Below the pieces are notes generated by a model. It saw nothing but the letters and a program-made list of their open reading frames with translations, searched no databases and was not told the origin of the DNA. Both the position numbers and the translations under genes were made by a program. DNA of 64,000 nucleotides from Gymnodinialimonas ceratoperidinii. GTDB taxonomy: Bacteria; Pseudomonadota; Alphaproteobacteria; Rhodobacterales; Rhodobacteraceae. Shown here in pieces: positions 1-9,941 of the stretch (position 1 is the stretch's first letter; each line of letters opens with the position of its first letter). The DNA is taken from NCBI RefSeq assembly GCF_019297855.1, contig NZ_CP079194.1:1537501-1601500 (forward strand), written 5' to 3'.

Positions 1-323
1 AGCACCAGGCGCAGCCGGCCGGGACGGGGGCGCGTTCTGGCGATGGCGGTGCGAATGCGCTCGATCGCCTCGACCATCTCGGCGTCGGCGATCTCCAATT
101 CCTCGTCACTGTCCCGCGCGGGCGCGTAAAGAGCCGGCGCCTTGCCGGGATTGAGCCTTTCAATGGCAGGCAGGGACCAATGGCCAAGCGCCGCGCCGGA
201 GGAGGACGACATCACGAGCGTGGCCTCGCCCAAGGTGACGACAACCTCGCGGCGCTGCTCGTCAGCGCTCTCGCGCCACAGGCCCAAGGCCTCGAGCCGC
301 GCGTATTTCTTGAGTGCTGTCAT
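1..323 (-). CDS. Hypothetical protein, N-terminal part (truncated by window edge)
   Basis: The frame opens with ATG at 323 (protein begins MTALKKYARLEALGLWRES) and stays open to the window edge, giving about 107 residues. There is no signal peptide in the visible part, which is soluble, charged and predicted mostly helical. The segment resembles a conserved Rhodobacteraceae protein of unknown function; this is recollection of the family style, not a search. The C-terminal part is outside the window, so no function is proposed. Confidence 0.6.
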   Translation of the reverse strand, partial: MTALKKYARLEALGLWRESADEQRREVVVTLGEATLVMSSSSGAALGHWSLPAIERLNPGKAPALYAPARDSDEELEIADAEMVEAIERIRTAIARTRPRPGRLRLV

Positions 324-594
324 CTTTCGGTCATGTGTCCCGTGAACCGCCCGCGTCAGGGCGGCAGCTTAGGGGAGGGGCGGGGTCCTCTCAACGGTAA
401 AGCGTTGATTCCAACGGCTCCTGCGCGGGATCAAGGCCGCAGGCCGCCGCGCATCGCCGGGCCGCCCCCCGGCACGGCGATTTTGCTGCGGTTGGCACAA
501 GGTCTGCGACGAGCGCCTGTGTTTCTGCCATAAAGTGCCAGTCATTGCGATTGGATCGCCGCACCGCGGCCCGGCGATGCGCGGCTCAGGGAGG

Positions 595-2226
595 CTACAG
601 GGTGCGGGCGCGGGCGCGGAGTTCGAACTTCTGGATCTTTCCGGTGGAAGTCTTGGGTAGCTCGGTGAAAAAGACCGCCTTGGGGGTCTTGAACCCGGCT
701 AGCCGTTCGCGGGCGAAGGCGATGATATCGGGCTCGGTCGCCTGTGCCCCCTCCTTCAGCTCGACGAAGGCGCAGGGCACCTCGCCCCATTTCTCGTCAG
801 GCCGCGCCACCACGGCGCAGAGCGAGACGGCGGGGTGGTGCATCAGCACGCCCTCGACCTCGACCGACGAGATGTTCTCACCACCCGAGATGATGATGTC
901 CTTGGCGCGGTCGGCGATCTGGATGTAGCTGTCGGGGTGCTGCACGGCGATATCGCCGGTGTGGAAATAGCCCCCCGCGAAGGCCTCGGCGGTCGCCTCG
1001 GGGTTCTTGTAGTAGCCCTTCATCGTGACATTGCCGCGCATCATGATCTCGCCCGTGGCGGTGCCGTCCATCGGGATTTGCGCCATGGTCTCGGGGTCCA
1101 TGACGGTGATGTGGTCCATGTTGGGCAGCGCCACGCCCTGGCGTGCCTTGATCCCGGCGCGGGCCGCCGCGTCCAGATCGGACCAATCGTCGTCCTGCCA
1201 GACGCATTCGGTGGCATGGCCGTAGCTCTCGGTCAGCCCGTAGACCTGGGTGACGTGGAAGCCCATCGTCTCGATCGCGGCGAGGGTGGCCGCGGCGGGC
1301 GGGGCGCCGGCGGTAAAGACCTCGACCCGGTGATCAAAGGCGCGTCGGTCCTCGTCCTTCGCGTTCACCAGCATGTTCAGCACGATCGGCGCGCCGCCCA
1401 TGTGGGTCACGCCTTCATCGGCGATGGCATCGTAGATCGCGGTGGCGGTGATCTCGCGGCAGCAGACGAGGGTGCCGCCCACGGCGGGCATCATCCAGGT
1501 GTGGCACCAGTTGTTGCAGTGGAACATCGGCACGATGGTCAGGTAGATCGGGTAGAGCGTCATCCGCCAGGAGATCGGCGTGCCCATGGTGATCAGGTAG
1601 GCGCCGCGGTGGTGGTAGACGACCCCCTTGGGTCGTCCGGTGGTGCCGGAGGTGTAGTTGAGCGCGATGCTCTCCCATTCATCTTCGGGCATCTGCCAGG
1701 GGGCTTCGGGGTCGCCCTCCTCCAGCAGTGCCTCGTAGGTGGTGTAGCGCCCGGTGGCGGGGTGGCCCGCGTCGGCGTCGGGCACCTCGATGATCTGCGG
1801 CGCGGGGCCTTCCATTGCCTCGAGGGCCTTCTCGACCAGCGGCAGGAATTGCGTGTCGGCGAGGATCAGCGCCGTCTCGGCGTGGTCGAAGATATAGGCG
1901 ACGGTGGCGACATCGAGGCGGATGTTGATCGCGTTCAGCACCGCGCCGGAGGCCGGCACGCCGAAATGCGCCTCGGCATGGGCGTAGGTGTTGGGCAGCA
2001 CGGTGGAGACGACATCGCCGGGCTTGATCCCGCGCGCGGCGAGCGCCGAGGCAAGGCGGGAGACGCGAGCGTGATATTCGGCGTAGGTCTTGCGGTGGGC
2101 GCCATCGACCACGGCGGTGCGCCGCGGAAACACGCGGGCGGCGCGCGCGAGGTGGCTGAGCGGTGTCAGGGGCACAAAATTGGCGGGTGTCTTGTCGAGC
2201 CCGGTTTCGTCTTTCATCCAACCCAT
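595..2226 (-). CDS. Acyl-CoA synthetase (AMP-forming), medium/long-chain fatty acyl ligase type
   Basis: This 543-residue cytosolic enzyme of the ANL superfamily would activate a carboxylic acid to its acyl-CoA via an acyl-adenylate. The P-loop motif YTSGTTGRPKG is at residues 191-201, the GYFHTGD motif lies in the C-terminal half, and the catalytic lysine of the PKTSTGKIQ motif is near residue 530. The length is normal for fatty-acyl or methylmercaptopropionate-type ligases, but the substrate cannot be read from sequence. It stands alone, upstream on the minus strand of a hypothetical gene. Its leader contains a 12-bp hairpin at 2307-2348. The nearby beta-oxidation genes suggest a fatty-acid role. 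Confidence 0.9.
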   Translation of the reverse strand: MGWMKDETGLDKTPANFVPLTPLSHLARAARVFPRRTAVVDGAHRKTYAEYHARVSRLASALAARGIKPGDVVSTVLPNTYAHAEAHFGVPASGAVLNAINIRLDVATVAYIFDHAETALILADTQFLPLVEKALEAMEGPAPQIIEVPDADAGHPATGRYTTYEALLEEGDPEAPWQMPEDEWESIALNYTSGTTGRPKGVVYHHRGAYLITMGTPISWRMTLYPIYLTIVPMFHCNNWCHTWMMPAVGGTLVCCREITATAIYDAIADEGVTHMGGAPIVLNMLVNAKDEDRRAFDHRVEVFTAGAPPAAATLAAIETMGFHVTQVYGLTESYGHATECVWQDDDWSDLDAAARAGIKARQGVALPNMDHITVMDPETMAQIPMDGTATGEIMMRGNVTMKGYYKNPEATAEAFAGGYFHTGDIAVQHPDSYIQIADRAKDIIISGGENISSVEVEGVLMHHPAVSLCAVVARPDEKWGEVPCAFVELKEGAQATEPDIIAFARERLAGFKTPKAVFFTELPKTSTGKIQKFELRARARTL

Positions 2227-2306
2227 TGCCGGTTCTCCCTCCCGCCTGTCGCTTGTCCGTGGCGAAAATCTTTGCCCAAGCGCGCGATAAAAGGGAAGCG
2301 GAAAGG

Positions 2307-2348
2307 CCCGCCTGCCCCGGGGGAGTGAGAGAGAGGGGGGCAGGCGGG
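2307..2348 (-). promoter_or_regulatory. 12-bp inverted repeat in the leader of the acyl-CoA ligase gene
   Basis: CCCGCCTGCCCC (2307-2318) and GGGGCAGGCGGG (2337-2348) are perfect inverted complements with an 18-base loop, about 80 bases upstream of the ligase ATG. No T-run follows, so it does not look like a simple intrinsic terminator. It could be a leader structure; no function is established. Confidence 0.4.
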
Positions 2349-2513
2349 TCGCGACGGGGGCAAGTCCCCGCCGCGGGGGGACATAAGAAACACGTGGCAG
2401 GCCGGTGTTTCCGTCGGAGAATGGTCTCGGGAAGGTCGTTGGATGGTTTGGTGGTGGGGCTTGGTGTGCCGATTTCGGGTGATTGTGCGGGCTGATAGCG
2501 CGGGATTTGAGTT

Positions 2514-2531
2514 GTATTGGCCAAGATGAAG
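2514..2531 (+). repeat. Degenerate copy of recurring intergenic repeat (GATGAAG type)
   Basis: GTATTGGCCAAGATGAAG resembles the better-preserved copies at 7819-7845 and 7629-7651. It shares the GTATT start and the AAGATGAAG end. This is the weakest of the four copies and could be coincidental. Confidence 0.3.
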
Positions 2532-2718
2532 GGGGAGCGCGGTGGGTGACTTCAGGCCGGGCGCGAGGTGGCTGACGGGGGCAGGCAACGGGGCGGGGCG
2601 ATGTTGCTTGAAAACAAAGGGTGCGAACTAATCGGCGCTGTCATGGGCAATTGTGTTGCGCGAGAGGTTGGTGCAAACTTATCCCCAATCAAAACAAAAC
2701 AAATCACATGAGGCAGAT

Positions 2719-3285
2719 ATGCAGTTCTTTCGCACTTTCGCGTGCGTGACCTTGTTGGGCGTTGCTGCCCCAGTCACCGCACAAACCGCCGACTGGTCGG
2801 GCTTCTACGCCGGTGGGCAGATCGAGACCGCCAGCGTCACGATGGAAACCTCGGGCGGATCGGAGACCCATGACGGCAACGGTCTGATGATCGGCGTCAC
2901 CGGCGGTTACCGCTTCGATCTGGGCAATGTCGTGATGGGCGCCACCGGCGGCGCGCAATTCGGCAGCGTCGACGTGTCTCCGACATCGCCGTCGGTTCTG
3001 CCTGATCCGACGCTCAACACCTTGCTGCGTGCGGGTATCGAGTTGGGGTACGACCTGGGGCCGGTTCTGGTGACCGGCGGCGTCGGGCAGACCTTCGCGA
3101 TCATGACCGACGAGACCGATGAGCGGGAGTCCGAGTTCGGGTCCTACTTCGCGCTCGGGGCCGATTACATGTTGAACGAGGATATCATGGTGGGCGCCGA
3201 GGTGACGCGGACGATCCTGAACAACTTCGGAAGCTCCGACGTGCGGGCGACTTCCGTGGGGATCGGGGCGGCCTATCGGTTCTGA
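2719..3285 (+). CDS. Small outer-membrane beta-barrel protein
   Basis: The 188-residue protein has a typical Sec signal peptide (MQFFRTFACVTLLGVAAPVTA, cleavage near residue 21). The mature part starts with DWSGFYAGGQ, typical of OmpA/Omp25-like eight-stranded barrels, and contains alternating polar/aromatic strands (YRFDLGNVVMGATGG, GIELGYDLG). It ends in phenylalanine (AAYRF), the usual barrel-assembly signal. An in-frame upstream start at 2653 would hide the signal peptide, so ATG 2719, with a GAGGC ribosome site, is chosen. No substrate can be inferred. A terminator hairpin follows at 3309. Confidence 0.85.
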   Translation: MQFFRTFACVTLLGVAAPVTAQTADWSGFYAGGQIETASVTMETSGGSETHDGNGLMIGVTGGYRFDLGNVVMGATGGAQFGSVDVSPTSPSVLPDPTLNTLLRAGIELGYDLGPVLVTGGVGQTFAIMTDETDERESEFGSYFALGADYMLNEDIMVGAEVTRTILNNFGSSDVRATSVGIGAAYRF

Positions 3286-3308
3286 TCGACTGGCTCGTTT
3301 GAATAAAT

Positions 3309-3340
3309 GGGGCGCCCCGTTGCCGGAGCGCCCCTTTCTT
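3309..3340. terminator. Bidirectional intrinsic terminator between convergent OMP gene and fadJ
   Basis: GGGGCGC (3309-3315) and GCGCCCC (3328-3334) form a GC stem. TTTCTT follows on the plus strand, and an A/T-rich ATTTATTC follows on the minus strand. It sits exactly between the two convergent stop codons. Confidence 0.75.
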
Positions 3341-3357
3341 GTTTCAAGCCGGTCGCA

Positions 3358-5559
3358 TCAGGCGGCCTTGCTGTCCACGCCTTCGCCGAAGCGGCCGTAG
3401 AAGCTCTGCCCCTTGTCGGCCATCTCGCGCAGGAGCGGTGGGCAGGCGAAGCGGGGGCCGAACTCGGCTTCCAGCTCGTCGCAGCGGTCCGCCGCATAGG
3501 GCGTGCCGAGGATGTCGAGCCAGGAGAACGGGCCGCCCGACCAGGGCGCGAAGCCCCAACCGAGGATGGCGCCCACGTCGCCTTCGCGGATGTCCATGAG
3601 CACGCCCGCTTCCAGCGCGCGGACGGCTTCGAGCACCTGCGCGAAAAGGAGGCGGTGCTGGACGTCCACCAGCTCGGGCTGCTCGTCACGCACGTCGTAG
3701 CGCTCGCGCAGACCGTCCCAGAGGCCGGTACGCTTGCCCTTCTCGTCGTATTCGTAGAAGCCCGCGTTGGCCTTGCGACCCAGGCGGCCTTCCTCCTCCA
3801 TCCAGAAGATCAGCTCGTCCGTCGTGTCGTCGTAGTCGGGGTCGCCCGCCTTGGTGGCGCGGGCGATCTTGGCGCCGAGATCGATCGAGGTCTCGTCGGT
3901 CAGCTGCAAGGGCCCCAGGGGCATGCCCACCAGCTTGGCGGCATTCTCAATCAGCGCGGGCTCCACGCCTTCCTGCAGCATCCGCACGCCTTCGTTGACG
4001 TAAGGCAGGATACAGCGGTTGGCGTAGAAGAAGCGCTCGTCGTTGACCACGATGGGCGTCTTGCGGATCTGGCGCACGAAGTCGAGCGCCTTGGCGACGG
4101 CCACGTCACCGGTCTGCTTGCCCTTGATGATCTCCACCAGCGCCATCTTGTCGACCGGCGAGAAGAAGTGGATGCCGATGAACTGCTCGGGCCGGGAGGA
4201 GGCCTTGGCGAGCATGGTGATGGGCAGGGTGGAGGTGTTGGTGGCGAAGATGCCGTCCCCGTTCATCACCGCCTCGGCCTTCGCGGTCACCTCGGCCTTC
4301 ACCTTCGGGTCCTCGAAGACGGCCTCGACGATCAGGTCGCAGCCCTTGAGCGCATCGTAATCGGTGGTGGCAGTGATCTGGCCCAGAACCTTGGCCTTCT
4401 TCTCCTCGCTCACCTTGCCGCGCTTCATGCCCTTGTCGAGCAGGCCCTCGGAGTAAGCCTTGCCCTTGTCCGCGCTTTCCTGCGCGGCGTCGATCAGAAC
4501 CACCTCGATCCCGGCCAGCGCCGAGACATAGGCGATGCCCGCGCCCATCATGCCGGCGCCGAGGATGCCGACCTTCTGCACCGTCTGGTCCGGCACGTCG
4601 GGACGGTTAGCCCCCTTCTCCAGCGCTTCCTTGTTGATGAACAGCGAGCGGATCATCGCGGAGGAGGAGGGATGCATGAGGATCTGCGTGAAGTAACGCG
4701 CCTCGATCTTCAGGGCGGTGTCGAAATCGACCAGCGCGCCCTCGTAGATCGCCGAGAGCAGGGCCTTGGCGGCCGGGTAGACGCCCTTGGTCTTGCCGTG
4801 GATCATCGCCGAGGCGCCCACGAAGGTCATGAAGCCCGCGGGGTGGTAAGGGGCGCCGCCGGGCATCTTGTAGCCCTTCGCGTCCCAGGGCTTCACGATG
4901 TCGGCGGGCGCGGCGTTCAGCACCCATTCCTTGGCGCGCGCGATCAACTCGTCGGCCGGGACGACCTCGTCCACGAGGCTCGCGCCCTTGGCCTTCTTCG
5001 GGTCCAGCATCTTGCCTTCCAGCAGCACCGGGGCCGCGGCCATGGCACCGACCATGCGGGAATAGCGGGTGGTGCCGCCCGCGCCGGGGAAGAGGCCCAC
5101 GAGGATCTCGGGCAGGCCGATCTTGGCCTTCGGGTTGTCGGCCATGAAGCGGCGGTGGCAGGCGAGCGCGATCTCCGTGCCGATGCCCGCCGAGGTGCCG
5201 GGCAGGGCGCAGGCGATCGGCTTGCCGCCCTTGTTGGTCTTGGGCTCCATGCCCGCGCGCTCGATCTTGCGCAGGATCCGGTGGCCGTTCATCGTGAAGT
5301 TGAACAGGCCCTCGGCGGCGTTCTCGCCGCTTTCCTCGCGGATCGAGGCCAGCACGTTGAGGTCCATGCCGCCGGCGAAGGTGGACTTGCCGGAGGTGAT
5401 GATGATGCCCTTGACGTCGTCATTGCCGAGCGCCTCGTCGAGGAGGTCCTCGCAGACGGAAAAGGCCTCGCGCGAGAGCACGTTCATCGACTTGCCGGGC
5501 ACGTCCCAGGTGATGATGGCGACGCCATCGTCGTCGACCTGCATCGTGAAATCGGTCAT
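3358..5559 (-). CDS. fadJ: Bifunctional enoyl-CoA hydratase / 3-hydroxyacyl-CoA dehydrogenase (FadJ/FadB type)
   Basis: The 733-residue multifunctional beta-oxidation protein carries out hydration of the enoyl-CoA and NAD-dependent oxidation of the 3-hydroxyacyl-CoA. The crotonase domain covers about residues 1-190, with glutamates in the [13 protein letters not shown] and [15 protein letters not shown] segments (E129, E151). The Rossmann motif [11 protein letters not shown] begins at about residue 331. The dehydrogenase histidine lies in [12 protein letters not shown], followed by a C-terminal 3HCDH domain. It lies 36 bases downstream of the thiolase gene on the same strand, forming a fadA-fadJ operon. 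Length and domain order are normal. Confidence 0.95.
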   Translation of the reverse strand: MTDFTMQVDDDGVAIITWDVPGKSMNVLSREAFSVCEDLLDEALGNDDVKGIIITSGKSTFAGGMDLNVLASIREESGENAAEGLFNFTMNGHRILRKIERAGMEPKTNKGGKPIACALPGTSAGIGTEIALACHRRFMADNPKAKIGLPEILVGLFPGAGGTTRYSRMVGAMAAAPVLLEGKMLDPKKAKGASLVDEVVPADELIARAKEWVLNAAPADIVKPWDAKGYKMPGGAPYHPAGFMTFVGASAMIHGKTKGVYPAAKALLSAIYEGALVDFDTALKIEARYFTQILMHPSSSAMIRSLFINKEALEKGANRPDVPDQTVQKVGILGAGMMGAGIAYVSALAGIEVVLIDAAQESADKGKAYSEGLLDKGMKRGKVSEEKKAKVLGQITATTDYDALKGCDLIVEAVFEDPKVKAEVTAKAEAVMNGDGIFATNTSTLPITMLAKASSRPEQFIGIHFFSPVDKMALVEIIKGKQTGDVAVAKALDFVRQIRKTPIVVNDERFFYANRCILPYVNEGVRMLQEGVEPALIENAAKLVGMPLGPLQLTDETSIDLGAKIARATKAGDPDYDDTTDELIFWMEEEGRLGRKANAGFYEYDEKGKRTGLWDGLRERYDVRDEQPELVDVQHRLLFAQVLEAVRALEAGVLMDIREGDVGAILGWGFAPWSGGPFSWLDILGTPYAADRCDELEAEFGPRFACPPLLREMADKGQSFYGRFGEGVDSKAA

Positions 5560-5595
5560 ATTTTCATCCTTTCGGGTAAATTCGGAGCTGACGGG

Positions 5596-6807
5596 TCACA
5601 CCCGCTCGAGGATCGTGGCAGAGCCCATGCCCGCCGCGACGCAGAGCGTGGCGAGGCCGGTTTCCTTGTCGGCGCGCTCCATCTCGTCGAGCAGCGTGCC
5701 GAGGATCATCGCGCCGGTGGCGCCGAGGGGGTGGCCCATGGCGATGGCGCCGCCGTTCACGTTGACCTTTGCATGATCCACGTCGAAGGCCTGCAGGAAG
5801 CGCAGCACGACGGCGGCGAAAGCCTCGTTCACCTCGAAGAGGTCGATGTCGCTGATCGCCATGTTGTTCTCGGTCAGGATCTTCTCGGTCACCGGGACGG
5901 GGCCGGTCAGGTTGATCGTCGGATCGGTGCCGATCTTGGCATTGGCGCGGATGCGCGCACGGGGCTTGAGGCCCCATTTCTCGCCGAACTCCTTGTCGCC
6001 GATCAGCACGGCGGCGGCGCCGTCCACGATGCCCGAGGAGTTGCCCGCGTGGTGGACGTGGTTGATCCGCTCCAGATGCGGATATTTCATCAGCGCCACG
6101 GCGTCGAAGCCGGGCATCTGCTCGCCCATGTCCTTGAAGGCGGGCTTGAGCGCGCCGAGCGACTGCATGTCGGTCTCGGGGCGCAGGTATTCGTCGCGGT
6201 CGAGGATCGTCAGGCCGTTCTGGTCCTTCACGGTGATGACGGAGCGGGCGAAGCGCTCGGCCTCCCAAGCGGCGGCGGCGCGCTTCTGGGACTCGACGGA
6301 ATAGGCGTCGACCTCGTCACGGGTGAAACCGTATTCGGTGGCGATGATGTCGGCCGAAATGCCCTGTGGCACGAAGTAGCTGTCCATGGCGAGCTGCGGG
6401 TCCACGGCCATCGCCGCCCCGTCGCTCCCCATGGCCACGCGGCCCATCATCTCGACGCCGCCGGCGATGTAGCCGTTGCCGGCCCCGCCGCGCACCTGGT
6501 TGGCGGCGAGGTTCACCGCCTCCAGCCCGCTGGCGCAGAAGCGGTTGATGGCGAGGCCAGGGATGCTTTCGTCGAGGTCCGAGGCCAGCACCGCGGCGCG
6601 TGCGAGGCAGCCGCCCTGTTCCATCACCTGGGTGACGTTGCCCCAGATCACGTCTTCCACGGCATGGCCTTCGAAGCCGTTGCGCTCCTTGAGGGTGTTC
6701 AGGGTGAAGGCGGACAGCCGCGCCGAGGTGACCTCGTGCAGCGCCCCGTCGCGGCGGCCCTTGCCGCGCGGGGTGCGGATGGCGTCGTAGATATAGGCAT
6801 CGGTCAT
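5596..6807 (-). CDS. fadA: Acetyl-CoA C-acyltransferase (thiolase)
   Basis: The 403-residue thiolase performs the last step of beta-oxidation, cleaving 3-ketoacyl-CoA. The nucleophile Cys91 is in [12 protein letters not shown], His359 in [11 protein letters not shown], and the second catalytic Cys389 in CVAAGMGSA. It is the first gene of the fadA-fadJ operon and would form the alpha2beta2-type trifunctional complex with the downstream protein. The start at 6807 has a GGAGACC-type ribosome site. Confidence 0.94.
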   Translation of the reverse strand: MTDAYIYDAIRTPRGKGRRDGALHEVTSARLSAFTLNTLKERNGFEGHAVEDVIWGNVTQVMEQGGCLARAAVLASDLDESIPGLAINRFCASGLEAVNLAANQVRGGAGNGYIAGGVEMMGRVAMGSDGAAMAVDPQLAMDSYFVPQGISADIIATEYGFTRDEVDAYSVESQKRAAAAWEAERFARSVITVKDQNGLTILDRDEYLRPETDMQSLGALKPAFKDMGEQMPGFDAVALMKYPHLERINHVHHAGNSSGIVDGAAAVLIGDKEFGEKWGLKPRARIRANAKIGTDPTINLTGPVPVTEKILTENNMAISDIDLFEVNEAFAAVVLRFLQAFDVDHAKVNVNGGAIAMGHPLGATGAMILGTLLDEMERADKETGLATLCVAAGMGSATILERV

Positions 6808-6931
6808 ATGTGGTCTCCTGAGCTCTGGCGCTGTCGGGTCTGGCCTTTAGCGCGCGAGGATATGTCTAGATATGGGAACGCCGGGCAGGGGTCTGCAACG
6901 GGTGCCGGTGAGAGGATTGTGACGGGAACGG

Positions 6932-7552
6932 TCATGCGGGGAATGCGCGTGCCATCAGGTCGTAAGGATGCTTCCAGCCGGGTGTCTCGCTGATCCGCGT
7001 CAGCCAGGCGTCGATGGCCGGGTACTCGGCGCGCTGGAAGGTGAAGGGCTCCTCGTAGAACAGGTAGCCCGCGCAGCTGATGTCGGCGCAGCTCATCGCC
7101 TCACCGGCCAGCCAGTCACGCTGCGAGAGTTCGCCCTCGAGCACCTGTAGCGAGGCTTTCAGGCGGCCGGCGTGGAAGGCGATGACATCGGCGTTGCGTT
7201 TCTCCTCGGGAAGGAAATTCATCAAAAACCGCAGCGGGCCCGCGACGCCCGAGACCTTCTGGTTGTCGAAAATCGTCCAGCGCAGTACGTTGCGCGGCGT
7301 GTCGCCGGTCAGCTTGCCGGTCGTCTCCATCACCCAATGCTGGATCACGCCGGATTGAGTCATGACCTCGTCACCGGTATCCAGCACCGGCACCTCGCCC
7401 ATCGGATTGACCGCGCGGAACTCCGGACTGCGTGCCTCGCCTTTGAAGAAATCGACGTGACGCGGCTCCCACGGGACCCCCGCCAATTCGAGCGCCAAAG
7501 CTGCCTTGTAGGCGTTCCCACTTTCGCCGAAGCAATAGAGCGTATTGGTCAT
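6932..7552 (-). CDS. Glutathione S-transferase family protein
   Basis: The 206-residue protein has an N-terminal thioredoxin-fold GST domain (NTLYCFGESGNAYKAALALE, then EVPVLD and the glutathione-site TQSG near residues 62-65). A C-terminal all-helical domain contains ADISCAGYLFYEE. The frame runs on upstream, but ATG 7552 with a GGGGGAGA ribosome site gives the correct GST N-terminus. It lies 124 bases upstream of fadA on the same strand. The substrate is unknown. Confidence 0.88.
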   Translation of the reverse strand: MTNTLYCFGESGNAYKAALALELAGVPWEPRHVDFFKGEARSPEFRAVNPMGEVPVLDTGDEVMTQSGVIQHWVMETTGKLTGDTPRNVLRWTIFDNQKVSGVAGPLRFLMNFLPEEKRNADVIAFHAGRLKASLQVLEGELSQRDWLAGEAMSCADISCAGYLFYEEPFTFQRAEYPAIDAWLTRISETPGWKHPYDLMARAFPA

Positions 7553-7628
7553 TTGCGTCTCCCCCCAAAGTGCTGCACGTCGTTGCGCGCGTGGAGCGGT
7601 GGGGGTTTCACACCCCCACACCCCCGTG

Positions 7629-7651
7629 CCGGTATTTATGAAAAGATGAAG
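7629..7651 (+). repeat. Recurring intergenic repeat, copy 2
   Basis: The sequence contains GGTATTTATGAAAAGATGAA, differing at a few positions from the copy at 7819-7845. It is oriented away from the GST gene start. Confidence 0.55.
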
Positions 7652-7818
7652 GCTCATAACGCTTCGTTAAGGTTAACGTGCCATCGTCGAGTCGCGGTAC
7701 AGGCTGCCGAGCCGATGACCGTAAAAGGTGAAGGCGCCCGTGTCGTTCAGTGCAGCGCCCCTCTGGCTATAGACGGCTGGGGAACACTCGGTTCGACATG
7801 GGCGTACTTCCGCCCTCG

Positions 7819-7845
7819 CTTCATCTTTTCAAAAATACGGACTCC
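7819..7845 (-). repeat. Recurring intergenic repeat, copy 3 (best preserved)
   Basis: On the minus strand this reads GGAGTCCGTATTTTTGAAAA followed by GATGAAG. It is immediately downstream of the stop of the 70-residue gene at 7870, that is, at a gene 3' end. Copies at 13381 and 7629 share its core. Confidence 0.55.
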
Positions 7846-7869
7846 TTGTCTTGCATCCCGCGCCGTCGT

Positions 7870-8082
7870 CTACCGTTTGCGCTCTTCCAGTTCCGAGTTG
7901 AAAATCCGGATGCGGGCGATGAATTTCTCTTCGTTCATGACGCTGCCCCAGTGCTCGAAGACGAAGGACAGGAACTCTCCCTCGTCCAGACCTGCCTCTT
8001 TCGAGAGGGCGCGCAGCTTGCGGTAGCCGTCTTCCGTCATCGCGATGTTGGTGCGGCGTGTCAGGCGAAGGCGCTTTGGCAT
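7870..8082 (-). CDS. Small protein with ribbon-helix-helix-like layout, function unknown
   Basis: The protein has 70 residues. The layout RTNIAMTEDGYRKLRALSKE (a short strand then a helix) followed by GLDEGEFLSFVFEHW and a basic C-terminus resembles a ribbon-helix-helix/CopG fold. That would make it a small DNA-binding regulator, but this is inference from pattern only. It lies 55 bases downstream of the acyl-CoA dehydrogenase gene on the same strand and could be cotranscribed. The gene is real rather than a shadow: codon use is normal and nothing else codes here. Confidence 0.65.
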   Translation of the reverse strand: MPKRLRLTRRTNIAMTEDGYRKLRALSKEAGLDEGEFLSFVFEHWGSVMNEEKFIARIRIFNSELEERKR

Positions 8083-8137
8083 AGTGTCCCTTTCGTTTCC
8101 GTGGCGCGACCGGTGGGCCGCGCCACGACTATGCCGT

Positions 8138-9916
8138 TCAGAAGTTGGCCGCGTCCAGCGCCATGACCGCGTCGCCGCCCGCCTGGATACGGGTCAGGTG
8201 CACGGCAGTCATCGGCAGGGTGCGGGTCATGTAGAAGCGGCCGGTGGCCAGTTTTGTCTCGTGGAACTCGGGGTCCGAGGTGCCCTCTGCCAGAGCCTTC
8301 AGCGAGGCTTTCGCCATCATGCCCCACATCAGGCCGAGGCAGGTGTGGCCAAAGAGGTGCATGAAGTCATTCGAGCCCGACAGCGCGTTGTTGGGGTTCT
8401 TCATGCCTTCCTGCATGAAATACATTCCCGCCGCCTGCAGATCCTTGGACGCGGCCTTCAGCGGGGCGATGAATTCCTCCATCCCCACGATCTCGGCGTT
8501 GTCCTTGCAGAAGCTTTTCACGAGGTCGAAGAAGGCCATGACGTGCTTGCCGCCGTCCTGCGCCAGCTTACGGCCCACGAGGTCGAGCGCCTGGACGCCA
8601 TTGGCGCCCTCGTAGATCATCGCGATGCGGGCGTCGCGGGCGAATTGGGACATGCCCCATTCTTCGATGTAGCCATGCCCGCCGTAGACCTGCTGCGCCT
8701 GCACGGTCATGTCGAAGCCCTTGTCGGTGAGGAAGCCCTTGATCACCGGGGTGAGGAGCGACACGAGGCCATCGGCCTCCTTGTCCTGCGAGCGATGCGC
8801 GGCGTCGATCAGGGTCGAGCCCCAGAGCAGGAATGCGCGGCCCGCTTCGGCGAAGCTTTTTTGCTCCATCAAGTTGCGGCGGATGTCGGGGTGCACGATC
8901 AGCGGATCGGCAGGCCCATCGGGGTTCTCAGCCCCGGTCACGGCGCGGCCCTGAAGGCGGTCCTTTGCGTATTCAAGCGCGTTCTGGTAGGCGACCTCGG
9001 TCTGCGCCAGACCTTGCATGCCGACGCCCAAGCGCGCCTCGTTCATCATGGTGAACATGGCGCGCATGCCCTTGTGCTCTTCACCCAGGAGGTAGCCGGT
9101 CGCGCCGTCGTAGTTCATCACGCAGGTGGAGTTGCCGTGGATGCCCATCTTCTCTTCGATCTTCCCGCAGGAGACGCCATTGCGCTCCCCGAGCGAGCCA
9201 TCCTCGTTCACGAGGAACTTCGGCACGATGAAGAGAGAGACACCCTTGATCCCCTCGGGCCCACCGGTGATCTTGCCGAGCACCAGGTGGATGATGTTGT
9301 CGGACATGTCGTGTTCGCCGGCCGAGATGAAGATCTTCTGACCGGTGATCTTGTAGCTGCCGTCGTCTTGAGGCTCGGCCTTGGTGCGCATCAGGCCCAG
9401 GTCGGTGCCGCAATGGGGCTCCGTCAGGTTCATCGTGCCGGTCCACTCGCAGGTGACCATCTTCGGCAGGTAGGTCTCTTTCTGCGCGTCGGTGCCGTGG
9501 GCCAGTATCGCCGAGGCGGCGCCGTGGGTCAGGCCCTGATACATGGTGAAGGCCATGTTTGCGGCCGAGAACATTTCGCCCACCGCGGTATTCATCACGT
9601 AAGGCAGGCCCATGCCGCCGAATTCCTCGGGCATGTCGATGCCGGGCCAGCCGCCTTCGGCCATCTGGTCGAACGCCGCCTTGAAGCCCTCGGGCGTGCG
9701 CACCACGCCGTTTTCCATGACACAGCCCTGGGTATCGCCGACGGTATTGAGGGGAGAGAGCACCTCGGACGAGATCTTGCCCGCCTCTTCAAGGATCGCG
9801 CCGGTGAACTCCCGCTCCAGATCGCCATAGCCGGGCGTTTCCAACGACGAGATATTGAGCACGTCGTGCAGGATGAACTGCGTATCTTTGGTCGGAGCGG
9901 TGTAGCTCGGCATCAT
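8138..9916 (-). CDS. Acyl-CoA dehydrogenase, long form (DmdC-like family)
   Basis: The 592-residue FAD enzyme has the usual acyl-CoA dehydrogenase N, middle ([14 protein letters not shown]) and C-terminal domains, plus the extra C-terminal extension (PF12806 type) of the roughly 590-residue subfamily. The catalytic glutamate is in AMIYEGANG (E436, or E435 from the second ATG). This subfamily includes DmdC, the methylmercaptopropionyl-CoA dehydrogenase, as well as fatty-acyl enzymes. Nothing here decides between them, and no dmdD-like gene is adjacent. It follows a MerR gene by 25 bases in the same direction, suggesting control by that regulator. ATG 9916 and ATG 9913 are both possible. Confidence 0.92.
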   Translation of the reverse strand: MMPSYTAPTKDTQFILHDVLNISSLETPGYGDLEREFTGAILEEAGKISSEVLSPLNTVGDTQGCVMENGVVRTPEGFKAAFDQMAEGGWPGIDMPEEFGGMGLPYVMNTAVGEMFSAANMAFTMYQGLTHGAASAILAHGTDAQKETYLPKMVTCEWTGTMNLTEPHCGTDLGLMRTKAEPQDDGSYKITGQKIFISAGEHDMSDNIIHLVLGKITGGPEGIKGVSLFIVPKFLVNEDGSLGERNGVSCGKIEEKMGIHGNSTCVMNYDGATGYLLGEEHKGMRAMFTMMNEARLGVGMQGLAQTEVAYQNALEYAKDRLQGRAVTGAENPDGPADPLIVHPDIRRNLMEQKSFAEAGRAFLLWGSTLIDAAHRSQDKEADGLVSLLTPVIKGFLTDKGFDMTVQAQQVYGGHGYIEEWGMSQFARDARIAMIYEGANGVQALDLVGRKLAQDGGKHVMAFFDLVKSFCKDNAEIVGMEEFIAPLKAASKDLQAAGMYFMQEGMKNPNNALSGSNDFMHLFGHTCLGLMWGMMAKASLKALAEGTSDPEFHETKLATGRFYMTRTLPMTAVHLTRIQAGGDAVMALDAANF

Positions 9917-9941
9917 GTCTCTCCCTAGACAGAAATTCGGA

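Larger units (their letters stand above)
2227..2718. other. Intergenic region between divergent acyl-CoA ligase and outer-membrane protein genes
   Basis: No convincing gene was found in these 492 bases. It must contain both divergent promoters. It holds a strong hairpin near the ligase side and one degenerate copy of the recurring GATGAAG-type repeat, both listed separately. The stretch just before the outer-membrane protein gene (about 2680-2710) is unusually A-rich for this genome. Confidence 0.6.
7553..7869. other. Intergenic region with two inverted copies of a short repeat
   Basis: No gene is supported in these 317 bases. Two copies of the GTATTT-GAAAAGATGAAG-type repeat sit in opposite orientation (7629-7651 and 7819-7845), about 170 bases apart. 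The promoter for the GST gene should also lie here. Confidence 0.6.

Noticed and set aside
3307..6993. Long open frame on the plus strand across the whole fadJ-fadA operon
   Set aside because: It is the complement of real beta-oxidation genes; its translation is rich in His, Gly, Arg and Val with no domain pattern, as expected of antisense frames in GC-rich DNA. No ribosome site fits.
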